From: Triops longicaudatus
Taxonomy: Eukaryota; Arthropoda; Branchiopoda; Notostraca; Triopsidae
Direction of reading: 5' to 3'
Assembly: GCA_022885665.1 (NCBI GenBank)
Contig: JAGQDJ010000182.1
Span: forward strand, 1-64,000
DNA length: 64,000 nt
In this document: piece by piece, positions 31,961-43,974 of the stretch
Numbering within the stretch: position 1 is the first letter of the stretch
Layout of the letters: each line of letters begins with the position of its first letter
Program-made: the position numbers and the translations under genes
Notes under the pieces: generated by a model
Seen by the model: the letters and a program-made list of their open reading frames with translations, nothing else
Databases searched by the model: none
Told to the model about the DNA's origin: nothing

Positions 31961-33517
31961 ATATAAACTAATTTGGGTTTAGAAATTAATGACAACTTCT
32001 CAAAGCAAAAACAGTTTTATTTCAGAGGGAACTGACACTAAAACATGTAGTCTTTGCACCAATAGCACTCAAAAGCTAAATTTAAAATAATAAAATTATA
32101 CAATAGGCAATTTCTGGTGTTGCCCCAACTATTTTGGCACTGCGTAACTGGTAAAGAAATAATAACTGGTAACTGGTAAAATTAATATTCACTCGCTAAC
32201 TTTACCACGTTCCATAACGCTTTGAGGCCGTTGTAAACACAACAGTAGAGACTCCTATGCGCGCGTCCCCTAATCACGTAAGATCACGTGACTCCCTGAT
32301 CCAAGCTGAAGTCTGGCTTCCAAAGCTTGAGCCGAAGCCAGATGTTTTCGATTTTTGGCTTCAAAGACGGGCTTCCAGGATCCCTACGTACATTACGTGA
32401 TGGACTTTCTCACTGAATTTTCGCGAACTCCATGTCATCATTACAAATCACAATATTTCTACAATTAAAAGTTGCTTTGTCACAGTCCAACGCCATTTTA
32501 TTACTTTCTTTCGCGTTTTCATGCTGACACTGCATATTTCTGAATGCAAAAGCAGTTCACTAGTTGAAGATTTAAAAGTTCATTATCTTAAATTATAACT
32601 AGATTTTGCGAAGATCTGATACCTTCCAAAGCAGTGTTTCACCTTCGATAAGAAAAATCGTGAAGCCATAAATTGCACCTTAATCCTTTTCGTCTTTCCT
32701 TTTCTTTTTCCAGCAAACTAAAGCACCTACGAGTCTTTATTACATGTAACCCAATTATGTCCGCACAGATGTTGTATTGTGTTTCCTTGGCAAACAAATA
32801 ACGTAAGCCAATTTGCTCCACCTGTCTCAACTCTTCGAGCTTCATTCTTCTTCGAACACACTTGTACATTACTAGTGTAGTGCACTTGTCCACTGTGGTC
32901 TCCTTTTCGGGGATTTTTCCGCAGTATAGTGCAATACGCAAGGAAATTTGCCTCAGACGAGTGATATGATGCTCACCAGTGCCTCAGGAAAAGTTAAATA
33001 GCCTCTTGGAGCGTGGAAGCGCGTTCCTACCGGAGAAGTTGCTGACTATATCTCGTCCTAAGCACGTGTCTCATTTAATACACAACTTTTGCTCGTGACT
33101 CGGCGTTTTGAACACGGTTTCATTGAGCAGTAGCTGCCAAACCTAGGTAATGGATCCGATTTTCGCTGCAAATTATTCTGAAAACCTCAGTTTGCCTAGT
33201 TTCCGAATAATTGGTTAACTATGAAGTCAGTAAATTGTTGTAAGAATTCTAATTTAAAAGAGCAATCAAATGTAAAAAAAAACTTTGAAAATAAAAAAAA
33301 TATATTTTGAGCTCAGAAATTTCAAGAAAACGTGAATTACGCTCAATAAATTTTACATTATTTTACGTCAATCAAATTGCAGTGAAAGACGCTAAATCCA
33401 AGCTATGGAATTAAAGTTTGTTTTAACTAAAAAATCTAGAATATTATGTTCAACTGTAAAATAATGTACTCTTCAGTAGTGATGTGCTTGTCATGTGTAT
33501 GTGTTTGTCGCGCTACA

Positions 33518-33525
33518 TCACGTGA
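33518..33525. promoter_or_regulatory. E-box / CLEAR-type site upstream of CTNS
   Basis: TCACGTGA within the perfect palindrome ATCACGTGAT, 340 bp upstream of the CTNS start. GTCACGTGAC is the CLEAR element bound by TFEB/MITF-type factors at lysosomal genes. The functional role here is inferred. Confidence 0.45.
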
Positions 33526-33745
33526 TAGAAAAATTCCGAAAATCGCGCGAAAAATAAACTGGTTTCAGCTTTAGACCTTAAATTGGAGGTCAAACCTTGG
33601 ACATAAAGGATTGCCAAAGTCGTTGACCTCTTCGGGCTCCGATTTTTGACCTGTAAATTTTCTCCTTCTACATAGGTTTTCGGCTAAAAGCGCATTGTGA
33701 GAAAATTTGGGTAGAAAACCCCCAAGAAAAGGACTAAAGTGGGCT

Positions 33746-33752
33746 TATAAGG
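33746..33752 (+). promoter_or_regulatory. TATA-like box of CTNS
   Basis: TATAAGG, about 115 bp upstream of the start codon. Confidence 0.4.
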
Positions 33753-33864
33753 GGAAAGATGAAAGGAATTTCAAGGACAATCAGTTTGCTATGGGGTAAG
33801 TTTCCTCTTTTCCTGAGGAGATTGTCCAGTTTCGGACGAAAAGGACTGCATCTTCACGTTTTTT

Positions 33865-36458
33865 ATGCGTACCATTTTTTTGGTAGTTATAATTTTGGGA
33901 AATTATGCGTGGCTCACGCAATGTGCCGTTGTCCACATTGAGAACCATGACGAAAACTTGCTGATGCAAGATGTGTTGAACGTTACGCTGCAAATCAGGT
34001 AAAGAACGGTTCGGTTTTTAATATTGAGTTGCAATTTGCATATACATTCCATGATTGAAAAAAAAGTTTTGAAAGTTATTCTTTGTACGGGCATGAAATG
34101 TATGTTCCATTACATCATACTATCTCTGTAAACTAGAAAATCGTACAATTATGTAAGAAAATAAGTCAATTATGGGAAAGTTGCGATGGATTTGAAATCT
34201 ACTTTACGTTTTTTAAGCTTTAAATATTATAACTTTAATGCATTGCGATCTAAATTTAATTCTGTATTTTATAGAAGTTTAAGCTATCAGAGTTTATGTT
34301 ATATTAGTTTTAGCAAGAAAATAAAAATAAATAAATGAAAATAATAATAATAAAATAAAAAACGCATTTTTTAAAATCATTTTGAAACTTTATTTTGTTT
34401 AGGGGAAGTTTGACTTCAATTGTAACCTTAAAGGCAGTTTACGATCCACCCCAGTCACAACAATTGTTGGAGCCCATCCCGGATATTATTATTCGTCCAG
34501 AGCAGAGCAATTCAGACGTTATTCTTCCTATTACTGGTCGGCAAGCGGGTCACGTGACAGTTCTATGGAACGCTTCTCAACCAATTCTCAAGTAATTCTA
34601 TATTCAGTATTTTAAAAAATGTATTGGACCTTCGAACATTTATTATTATTAATATTATTATTTATTATTATTATTTATGATTGTTATAATTATTATTATT
34701 ATTTATTATTATTACTATTATGATTATTATTTTCTTATAGTACTACGGATGCATTCGTAAGGATTGATATAGCGAAGTCTTCGTTCGTGAACGCAGTATG
34801 TGGTATTGTGGGCTGGATTTATTTCGCCGCGTGGTCGTTATCCTTTTGGCCACAAGTGTACGAGAATTACGCTCGGAAAAGGTCCAATTTTTAAAATTGC
34901 ATTGCCATAAAACTATTTCATACTTATTTTTTGTTGTAGTGTGGTCGGACTAAACTTTGATTTTATCGCCATTAACCTACTAGGCCACGCCCTGTACGGT
35001 ATATTCAACTTTGGGCTGTATTGGAGTCCAAGTGTTCAAGTAAATATACTCAATTAACTTCAACCAAAAGACGTTTCTTCCTTTGTCCCTCGTCACGTCA
35101 CTCTCAAACGTTACATTTAAATTTTGTGTTTTTCGAGTTCGTTCTTAAGACTTTTGTCCTCGGTAGTGCGTTATTTAACTTTATTTAATAGTATTTTACC
35201 AAGAAATCGTATTTTTCATTTAAGTTTCTCAAACAGATATTTCTAAAAAAAGTAAAAAAAAAAAATCACAAAAAAGTTTTTAATATATAATAATATATAA
35301 TATATAATGAACATTAATTCATGTTCCAGGCCGACTACTTCAAAGCACATCCCATGGGAATTTTGCCGGTACAAGCCAACGATGTTGGGTTTTCGATACA
35401 CGCTACAATTTTAACGCTCTTCACTGCCATTCAATGCTGTATTTATGAAGTAAATTAAAAACTTTCGCCTGTTTAATCGTCTCCTAAATTATATTTATAC
35501 TAATTTCTTTTCTTCAAAAAGCGGGGAGGTCAGACAGTCACGTGGCCTGGAATGGGTTTTATTGTCGTTTCGTGCTTGTTTTTGCTCAGTTCAGCCGTAG
35601 CGGCGCTCGCATCAGCATTGACGTGGTTGGACATTCTGAACTTTTGCGCATATGTGAAACTCACAGCTACGGTGATTAAGTACATGCCACAGGTACGTCA
35701 CAACTTCAGATTTCAAGAATTTATAATAATTTATAAAATCGAGTTGAAACAAATCTTGAATATTAAATCTTTCAGGATATTAACTTTACGCAAAAATTTC
35801 TTGAATATTTAATACTTTTTAATTTCTTAATTTATTTTTTTAATTTAATATTTAATTTAATGTAATATTTAATTTAATATTTCTCTAATATTTAATATAA
35901 TCGTCATTTTTGGTTCGCTTACTCAAGCTACTCTCACTAATGCCAGTAACAAGTTGTTTTTATTAAATTGAGTTTCCGTTCAAGCTTCTTTACCTTTTTT
36001 CGATTGAAATGTAAACGAAACAATTTTTCTAAAAAAATACGTGTTTTTAAACATTTTCTAATTTCCAATAGGCGTACATGAATTATAGGCGTAAAAGTAC
36101 TGAAGGATGGTCTATCGGCAACATCTTACTGGATTTCACAGGAGGAGTTGGCAGTATTTTGCAAATGTTTTTACTCTCTCACAATTACGGTACGCTTTTC
36201 ATTCATAACTTTATAACTACAAAATAAGAATTAAAACAATTTCGTTGTAATTCAGATGATTGGGGCTCGATTTTTGGAGACTTTACGAAGTTCGGCCTGG
36301 GAGTGGTTTCCATATTATACGACATTTTGTTCATTGTTCAGCACTACGTCTTATACCGGTAATGTATTTGTAAAAAGTTTTTTTTTTATTTGTGGTCTAA
36401 TTGTGTCGTTGTGATTTACATACGCAGAGCATCGCCCAAAGCCGGTTTCCAAGAGTAA
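33865..36458 (+). CDS. CTNS: Cystinosin, lysosomal cystine/H+ symporter
   Basis: Nine exons: 33865..33998, 34403..34591, 34741..34881, 34940..35039, 35330..35449, 35522..35692, 36072..36189, 36256..36358, 36428..36458; 368 aa, almost exactly the human length (367). It exports cystine from lysosomes. Signal peptide 1-21 (MRTIFLVVIILGNYAWLTQCA without its last residue); a luminal glycosylated domain to about residue 115; then seven membrane segments. Both PQ-loop motifs are present (FWPQVYEN at about 148, YMPQAYMN at about 284), as are family blocks GLNFDFIAINLLG, STEGWSIGNILLDFTGG and GDFTKFGLGVVSILYD, with the acidic residues used in proton coupling. The C-terminal GYDQL lysosomal signal known from mammals is not seen (the tail is RASPKAGFQE). 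Intron 2 holds a (TTA)n microsatellite. Introns 1 and 6 are the longest (about 0.4 kb) and hold nothing else. Confidence 0.95.
34549..34558. promoter_or_regulatory. Perfect CLEAR motif inside CTNS exon 2
   Basis: GTCACGTGAC, the full 10-bp palindromic consensus, within the codons for GHVT. It may be an exonic or downstream enhancer site, or chance constrained by coding. Confidence 0.35.
34637..34735. repeat. (TTA)n microsatellite in CTNS intron 2
   Basis: An interrupted TTA/ATT run of about 100 bp directly before the exon 3 acceptor. Confidence 0.85.
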
Positions 36459-36467
36459 ATATATAAC

Positions 36468-36473
36468 AATAAA
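36468..36473 (+). terminator. Poly(A) signal of CTNS
   Basis: AATAAA, 10 nt after the stop codon. Confidence 0.6.
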
Positions 36474-37146
36474 AAAAATATAAATATATAACAAATATAT
36501 AAAATCTGGTCACAAATTTATTTATATTCTAAAATGTTTTTCTACACATGGTTTTAGAGTGCCGCAAACTGCGTAGAACTGAAACGATCTCGGATGGTTT
36601 TCGAGATTATTTTCCTGCTTACGCCGAAAGAAAAACGTCTGAAAATAGACGATATAGCCAAAATGCATGGTTAAAAACTCTTGAGAATCTTAGAATACTT
36701 TAGTCTTTGACAAAAAGATACTTAAAATGGCAAATACATGAAAAGATTTCGTTATTTAAGTATACTTAGTTTCTTGCATTCCGATGTATGTCTTTTTAGC
36801 ACTTACATATGCCAATCATAATTTGTGCAAAATTTTCGAAAATATGCTGCTTACCGGGAATATATTTCCTGGGCAATTTTGAAGCAATATTTTTTATTCT
36901 TAACATTTCGTTTCGGTCGACGTACGTGTTCAGAACATTAGCGTTTTTGTCACCGAATCGAGTGAAGGAAAGCAATTTGGAGGTTTAATGGACACCTGGA
37001 ACCAAGAACAAAGCCAAAAGCTCGGGTGCTTCGCATCTATTAAGCTTTTTGCTCTCACTAACCGCAAGTTGCTGGTGAAAACTACCGCTGAGGTCAGTCT
37101 TGTCTTGAATGTCGTTCGAAGTGTAGTGAAACGAAGGAGCCAAGAT
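36474..37146. other. Intergenic between CTNS and the next gene
   Basis: AT-rich, no feature recognised. Opposed open frames around 36985-37230 overlap the first exon of the next gene and are not otherwise supported. Confidence 0.5.
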
Positions 37147-39745
37147 ATGGGAAATCACCAAATTTACTTCATAAGTAAGTTTTGCTGCATTTGTGGTAAT
37201 ATTCAACTCATTGTTATATACGATCAGTAGGGAGTATTATTATCGTGGTTTTGCCACAACTGATCCATGGGGATTGCGTTTTCGGCCCCGATAAGAAAGA
37301 TCTACTTGCGTTGAGGGACAAAGAAATTTTAGGAATAATGAATAGTACTTTGATTGCCTTTACGAATAATGCTAACTCGCTAATGGGTACTTTTAACCTA
37401 TGGAAATACTTGAAAACCAATTACTCCGTCACACCAGAAAACTATTTAAATTTCACAAGTATGGGTGGACTGGGAAGGATTGACTGGATGAAAGGTAAAA
37501 TAACTACGGGAGCCTAACAGAAATATGAGGGTAAAAATTAATCAATGGTTAATAGTGCTCAAGGACGAGTTGAAAATACCGACGACAGCTGATGTTTCAA
37601 TCGCGACAATAGCTAGCCTTTTCTCGGTTTCGGTATTTAAAGAGTTAGAAAGCATAGCGGTTAAATACAGCTTCTCGGTTGGAGTATTCCGTACGCATCT
37701 GGTACAATTTCACTATGCTGGTATTAACCCGGTATCGCAGTCAAATGCAACGTTTGAACTCGACCTAAGCTGTCGTGCTGGTAGTTACTTTGCAAAACAA
37801 GGTTGCGAAGAGATTAAGTATTTCTGTAGGCGTCGGTTTTGTTTGGGCACTTCATACGGATGTAGCGCTTGGTTGGGAGCTTGATATTAATTCTACCTTC
37901 CCAAAGATTGCCACAGCTGTCGATAAAGCGGTATGTAGTTTACGTTACTTTCTACGTAACGAACGCTTGTAAACAATTTTTTATTAGTACTTAAGTCACT
38001 GTATTACTTGTAGTTCGAACATTACTACAGGAATCATCCTGTTTTGGGACAAGATTTTGTACGAGCTAATGTAGTAAAAGCATCTGATTACCTTATTTTA
38101 AAACCTCCGCCACTGCCATTTAACCGTACTGCAGTCTATTTGGAAATTTATTTTATAAATTCTGCGTTGAATAAAACTGTTGTAAAAGCGTCGACAAATT
38201 TATCCGAGGTTCCTGCCATAGTTTACGACAATGAAACTGCAAAAGTCGTTAATATTGATCCAAAGAGTCATATAATAGAAGGTAATTATTTTAAAAGTTT
38301 TTCTGCTTCGACAGTCACATGTTCAATTTTTAGCTTCTCGCCCGGGCACCAACCTACCAAATGTAACAAATCCGACCCTTGGAGTAACTCTTAATGGAAC
38401 GAATTCGTCTACCTTAATGAACGTAAACGTCACTAGTAGTACTCTATCCCTGACTCCTGTTTTGTTAAACGCAACAAACGCAACAAACGCAACAAACGGA
38501 ACTACACTTTTGGCCTCCACCGCTCCTGTCACATTACCCACCTTAAATATACAAACTTTAAATGACTCCATAGTTTCAACACATACTTTCGTATCAACTC
38601 AAGTATCGACAGTACCAGGATTGAGTAATCAAACCAGCACAAAATTGCCTTCAGATTCCGCAAACGCAAACACGTTCGGTTCGAGCTCTTCAAATCAGGC
38701 CAGTTCAACAAAGAATGTTTCAGCGCAGTTTTCCAATTTGACCACAATGTCTAGTATGGTCTCAAAAGACCAAAACGTCACTATTACTACCACTCTTTCA
38801 CTGAATGCTCTTACGAATACGAGCTTCGCGAACAATGTGACTACTAACTATTCTAACTCATCGGTGACTTACGTGAAAAACTTTACCACAACGAGCCAAA
38901 CCCTGTCACCAGGAAACGGCACGAGCATTCCTGCTAACAATGGGAATAATCAATCTACCGTTGCAGACGGGAATACTAGTAACGCTACCCAAATGAGTAC
39001 TATTGGTTCAGACAATCCACTCGCAAATTCTTCTATTTCAGGTAAATTTTACGCACAGTACTTCAAACGACCCAAGCAAACCAGCCCTGAGCTAACAGCA
39101 CGCCATCTGCAACTTAAACTTCGAGTTACGTGAGGAAGCGTAGAAGTGAAACTAGTCGATAATGTGACCGTTAGATGGCACAGTTGCGACTTAAAACAGA
39201 CCAACAACAGTAGAGTGGAACGCGCTCACGCAACTGCCGTGGCGTTAGGTATAGGGGAGTTTGTTGCGGTCGTTTTTGTTGAGAATTACTGTGCAATGCT
39301 GCTTGAGCATCTTCTAATGACATGGTGAAAGGTAATGGAGCTACTAGAAAGCCAGAGAGTATTAACAGTTCAACTACTTTCGACCCTGATCCGCTTTTTA
39401 AGGCTGTTGTTCCCGTGATTACCAAAGTTTACAATGGTACGTAATGTTAATTTGGCTTAGGAAGTGTAATGAAAGAATATGATAATTACTGTCACCCGTA
39501 GATGAATTTCTTCTAAAGAAAATGGGCACTATGGCTCCATTGATGGCCCAGGACATGTTTTACACTATCACTATACCCACATCTGTTGGTAAGATGCGAA
39601 TAAACTGCCTGAATTGCAGCAAATAATTGAAAAGTTAATGGTCTTAACAGTCATAGTATTTATCGCTGTGGTGTGTATGCTTTGCCTGCAAATCGACTGC
39701 TTGCCATCGAAGAAAAAGAACGCAAAAATGCTTCTCTCGTCGTGA
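37147..39745 (+). CDS. N-glycosylated single-pass membrane protein, family unknown
   Basis: Nine exons: 37147..37174, 37231..37494, 37556..37780, 37830..37930, 38014..38281, 38334..39041, 39332..39436, 39502..39588, 39651..39745; 626 aa. All junctions close in phase. The signal peptide (IYFIRSIIIVVLPQLIHG) is split by intron 1. The ectodomain of about 275 residues has conserved-looking blocks (NYLNFTSMGGLGRIDWMK, GVGFVWALHTDVALGWELDI) that I cannot assign. Exon 6 adds about 235 residues of Ser/Thr/Asn-rich sequence with many N-x-S/T sites, including a 9-bp repeat encoding NATNATNATNGT. A membrane segment (VIVFIAVVCMLCLQ, about 596-611) and a short basic tail (PSKKKNAK) end the protein. Three introns are 49-61 bp. 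Intron 7 (290 bp) hosts a dispersed repeat. It is probably a cell-surface mucin-like adhesion or receptor protein. The exon 7 acceptor is weak. Confidence 0.7.
39153..39210 (-). repeat. Dispersed CCATCTAACGG repeat, copy 3
   Basis: Reverse-oriented copy in intron 7 of the membrane-protein gene. The complement reads GTCGCAACTGTGCCATCTAA, then CGGTCACATTATCGACTA. Confidence 0.75.
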
Positions 39746-41227
39746 TTTAAGCCAAGTGACATTTTACCACAATAGGCGAAGAATTTCTCGTCTGAGACTT
39801 AAATTTGCACATCAGGAAACTTATTCACTTTCATTCACACGTTTATTTTACTTTCAATTCAATTTCTCTTTATATTTGCCTTCTTTGATGCTCACGTTTC
39901 AGTGTCGCTCTCTAGAGGTAACATGTGCAAATACGGAGTTAAAATACGTCCATCAAGCCTCTTCTCACAAGGCATACCCCACATTGAGGTGTTCATATTG
40001 TATTTCTCAAGGCAAAATTTATTGACACTTGTAATTAATTGCATAAATACAAGGATGATTGAAAAACTACTCAGATTAGTTAGCTTAATATTTGGTATAA
40101 GTAGACGTATAAGCACAAAATTGTGAGATTTTTTGCCTTTATTCGTAATAAGATTCTCGGAAATTGGAAATGTTTTGTTTCGACTTACAGTTATAAAATT
40201 TTTACCATTTTACACAAGATTACAATCTCCAGCCTTGTTTTACTACTTGACAAATTGTGGAAGACTGTTTACACGTAGGAAAATACTGCTTAAATCAAGG
40301 AAAGAATTATTTTTTTACTTAGAGAACCTACTGCACCGTGTTGAAGTCATAATACTGCAAAGGCAAACCGTTTTATTTTTATCAGTTTAATAGCTTTGAC
40401 TCGTTACCAGTAAAATCAGAACACAAATGCCCTTTTTTGTCGCCAGTAACTTAGGTGTTTTAGAAAGCTATTAGTTGCCAAGTACAGCAGAATGTACGCG
40501 AGATATCAATGCGAGGGGTAAACGCGAACAAAGGCTAAATTGGTTCTATTAAGAGATATAAAAGCGTACTTAACGCTTCCAAATTTTCACCTGCAAAATA
40601 GATCCCTACCACGAAGCTACGTCTCCACTATAAATTACAGTAAATGCATGTGTATAGCTGGCCGACAAACGCAGGGGTTCTTTGTTAGCGGGATAAATAA
40701 AAAACAAAGGCATATTTTTCATTTTTACAAAATTTGATAAAAAAAACGAATTTTTCCTTTAAAAAGAATAAATTTCAAACTCGCAGAAAAGTAGGAAAGA
40801 ATGAGTCTCTTGGGATTGTTGTTATTGGAAGTTAAGCTGTGCCATCTAACGGTCACATTATCGACTATTTCTGACCATTTCACATATTCTAATGTTTGGG
40901 AAAAGGTTACAGCTTTTTACTCTATATAATATTAGTACTATAAATTTATAAGATTGGAAATGGAGTCTCTACGAGTAAACGATGTTCCAGCTTTTTGTTA
41001 TGAATTCCATTCACAGAGGTCTCTCAACTGGTCGAGGTCTGCGAAGATCCCTTGTACCTACTATTACCCACCATTGAGTTGCTATCAACGTAGGTACCCG
41101 AACTCCAAACGTTTCTCCTCAATTCCTTTCTGTGTCGTTCTTTTTAACTCGTCAGTCGCTCTCTAGCTTTGACAGTTGTTAGTACTCACAAACGAAACAA
41201 GATAAATTATATTTAAAAAAATCAATC
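39746..41227. other. Intergenic before the stress-like gene set
   Basis: AT-rich. It contains the dispersed repeat copy at 40836-40900 and a TATATAA string near 40923. No gene was seen. Confidence 0.5.
40836..40900 (+). repeat. Dispersed CCATCTAACGG repeat, copy 4
   Basis: Shares CTGTGCCATCTAACGG and CACATTATCGACTATTTC with copy 1, and continues with TGACCATTT...GTTTGGG, matching copy 1 downstream. Confidence 0.75.
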
Positions 41228-41766
41228 ATGGCTGGTATCGGAGGCGTTCCCGGATTTCAGCAGATGGGAGATCGAAAAGACATACAAGGTAAATTTAAAA
41301 ATAGAAGTAAATTAATTACCAATCTCATCAGTCTTAATTTAAACTAAACTCACATAAATTACTCATGGTTGGACAGTAATAGCTAAACTTAAAGTCCACA
41401 GTAGTTAAGAAATAAAGTAAAAAAAAAAAATAAAAGAAATAAAAATTCTAAAAAATAAAGATCTGTAATTGACGTAAATGCATCCTGAAAGGTGCCGATG
41501 AAGGTGTGGGCAAAGCTGCCGCCGGAGGGATGACTGAGAAGGCTAACGTTAGTGCAGGTGGCATTCTCAAAGGCGCTTACGACGGTCCTGCCGGACGTCC
41601 GGCTCACGATACGGCCGGTACTGGCCCTGGTGCTGGGGGGCAACAAATAGGCGCTGGAGATAAGCAAACCATGGGCGAAGGCTTGCACCGTAAAGATATG
41701 GGAGTCTCGAACCCGACGCTCGGCTTCGGTTTCCCTCACAAAGAAGGCCGCGAAGATCGTAACTAA
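41228..41766 (+). CDS. Gly-rich hydrophilin/LEA-like disordered protein
   Basis: Exons 41228..41288 and 41492..41766 (phase 1), 111 aa. It begins MAGIGGVPGFQQMGDRKD and is rich in Gly, Asp, Lys and Gln, with few aromatics, no cysteine and no signal peptide (for example AYDGPAGRPAHDTAGTGPG and AGDKQTMGEGLHRKDMG). Such composition (high Gly, strongly hydrophilic) is that of hydrophilins and LEA-like desiccation or osmotic-stress proteins. This is a compositional resemblance only; no named LEA motif was found. It is the first of four small plus-strand genes, all with phase-1 introns, that include two metallothionein-like genes. It is probably an intracellular, intrinsically disordered protein. 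Confidence 0.65.
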
Positions 41767-42214
41767 TTGTGTATTGTTGTTTGTTAAATACAGTGTTCTA
41801 TCAGACATTCGATTTTTGACTACATTAAAAATTTAAAAAAATACTCGTATTTTTGAAATGCATTTTTGAAAACTAATACTTGAAAGCTATGGGTGAAATT
41901 TAATTCCCAAGAGATTTAGGAACTCTTTAGTTTGCAAATTGCTCTTCGCTCTGTTGTAAGTTTTTAATGTATTTTTTAAAATTAAAAATGACAGCAGCGA
42001 AGGTCGCCTGAGGTTAAGAATGCAGGTCAGAATAGGTCGAAGTAGCCTTAATTCTCATTCTAGCTTCTAGGTAAAACGAAATTAGAAAAAGGGTGGGAAA
42101 AGGGTTCGAAGAAGATGAGTCAAGCCGACCAACGTTGGTTTGACACCTTTGGCTGCTTTTCTGGTGAATACTACACAAGCCTGGTCGTTAGGAGTCGTGC
42201 AGTATCGTTTGAGA
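41767..42214. other. Intergenic, upstream of metallothionein-like gene 1
   Basis: Searched by eye for metal-response elements (TGCRCNC) on both strands; none found. No TATA box. Confidence 0.5.
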
Positions 42215-42589
42215 ATGGAAGATCAAAGCAACAAAACTGAAGAGGCTGATTGCAATTGTGGAGGTATGTCTATTGCATTTACGTTTTGCTATTTTTATTG
42301 TTGCATTTTATAACGAGTGGGTTTTCGGTATATTAATTTTCTAGTCGAGTGCAAATGTAGCAACTGCAAGTGTGGAGAGAAATGCTCTTGCAACCCTAAA
42401 GCTAGACAAGATGTCACGGCGTTCCAGTCAGTGCTGCCACCCGGCGTTCAAAAGGACTTACCTCTCTCGGGCGGCGCTTTGGAAGGAACTTGCACAGTTA
42501 CGCCAACTTATACCGAACCAGGCAATACGGCCGCGATGACGGTAGAATCCGGGAAAAACACAACGCACTTGACCACGGACATAGTGTAA
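42215..42589 (+). CDS. Metallothionein-like protein 1 with C-terminal extension
   Basis: Exons 42215..42263 and 42345..42589 (phase 1), 97 aa. Residues 13-32 hold eight cysteines in Cys-x-Cys style (CNCGVECKCSNCKCGEKCSC), the metal-thiolate pattern of metallothioneins. The remaining 65 residues (from NPKARQDV) are an unusual extension with one further Cys and many Thr/Gly/Pro. Classical arthropod metallothioneins are 40-75 aa and nearly all cluster, so half of this protein is non-canonical. It likely binds Cu, Zn or Cd in the cytosol. Gene 2 at 43975 has the same design. A poly(A) signal is at 42701. Confidence 0.75.
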
Positions 42590-42700
42590 CAACACTGCTG
42601 AATTGATTCACGTATATAAGGGATTGCCGTTGTTGTGTTTTGGAACGTTTTGTTAATCTTTTTGTTGCTCGATGTTACAATTGTATAGCGTTGTTTAGTC

Positions 42701-42706
42701 AATAAA
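42701..42706 (+). terminator. Poly(A) signal of metallothionein-like gene 1
   Basis: AATAAA, 112 nt after the stop codon. Confidence 0.6.
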
Positions 42707-43974
42707 TGTGATTTATATACCTAGAGCAAAAATGAAGTCATTTTGATGCTTTAGTTTTCATAAAGAGTGATTTGGGTTCACGCAAAGGAAACTCCCACAT
42801 GAGAGTTCAAAATACAGAAATACCGTTAAAATTTTTAAAAGGCCAACATAAAATATTACGAAAATAAGCAAGCGAAAGAAACAAGATGTAAAAGCTAAGT
42901 GTGAATATATAAGTGTATGAATACAAAATACTGAATTTTATTAACAATTAACGTCGAATTCTCATTTCTGTGGTGAGTTCAATATAAATAGAAATTTCGT
43001 AAAGTGAATCTTATTAGTAATGTACACTAGCCAACAGCATTGTGCAACGAAGCTGTTTTAGTTCAGATTACGTCGAAAGGCGAAACGAAACAGTAGCGAA
43101 AGGAACGAACAAGAAAAGAACATGAACTATGACTTGTTGGGCAAAAGTTCTTGTGCCAGTTTTTCGATTGTTCTTAAAATACAATTTGTTACAAGGTTTA
43201 AAAGATTTTGGAAACTTTACTAATATCAACTATTACCTTTCTAACATTACTATCGCAAAACATTTTAGAAATTCACACATTTAATTAAAAACGCCCCTCA
43301 TGTGTCGAAGCATTTCTTCCTATGATAGTTTTCCTTCCATAGTCACTTTTCTCGAGCTCTACCATTGCTCCATAGACGTTTCCTAACCCGTTCTTACTAT
43401 CCAATCTACAACGAACATTTTATGTACAATATGCAGATGTACTATCGAAGCCGAAAAGTTTTCATTTTGTACGGTTGTTCAACGTGAATCGAAAAGGTTC
43501 ACGTAATGGAAGCGGAATTTAGCATATTAACGATCTGAACTTAACTACATATAATTCTACGTATTAATTAACCATTTATAATTCTTCAAATGTTTTTTCA
43601 CAACGAGCACATCGCTCTCATTTTTTTCGTCGCAGTCTTTTTGTGTTAAGCAGTATATCGTAGTTCGAAGAAAAATTCCAAGCTTCAGACAACAACTTCC
43701 TGTCTAGTAATTTTCTTACCTATAAACATCAGCCATAATGTTTCAGACGAACGCTTATTAAGCCTTTAGAAAGCCATGAAAAACATTCCTTCCCATTCCT
43801 GCAACTTGAAACGTCCGAACCGCGATGAAATCCCGCATCGTGTGGTCCGACCTGTTCAGCCCAGAAACCCATTCATGGTTCTCGGAATAACCAACGTTGG
43901 TCCCAAAACCATTCGTGCGCTTCTTTCTAGGCCTTCTTGAGCTTTTAGTACCAGAGCTCTAGCAAACTTCACTC
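42707..43974. other. Intergenic between the metallothionein-like genes
   Basis: AT-rich, no gene. A near match to a metal-response element (TGCGCTT near 43916) lacks the final C. No TATA box was recognised. Confidence 0.5.

Larger units (their letters stand above)
30902..33864. other. Intergenic between the large mucin and CTNS
   Basis: Divergent promoter region: the mucin is transcribed leftwards and CTNS rightwards. It contains a solo LTR (31699-31960), an E-box TCACGTGA at 32284-32291 and another at 33518-33525, and a TATA-like site at 33746. Minus-strand frames at 31037-31538 and 32639-32941 have no support. Confidence 0.5.

Noticed and set aside
33759..33941. Open frame starting MKGISRTISLLW upstream of CTNS
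   Set aside because: A start at 33865 in another frame gives a perfect signal peptide and the cystinosin N-terminus. The upstream frame overlaps it and ends within exon 1.
37500..37884. Apparent frame breaks in the glycosylated membrane protein
   Set aside because: Introns of 61 bp (37495-37555) and 49 bp (37781-37829) with GT-AG ends resolve both; the alternative introns of 26-28 bp are too short to splice.
41767..43974. Metal-response elements in front of the metallothionein-like genes
   Set aside because: No full TGCRCNC match was seen on either strand in the nearby upstream DNA; the only near match (TGCGCTT at about 43916) lacks the final C.
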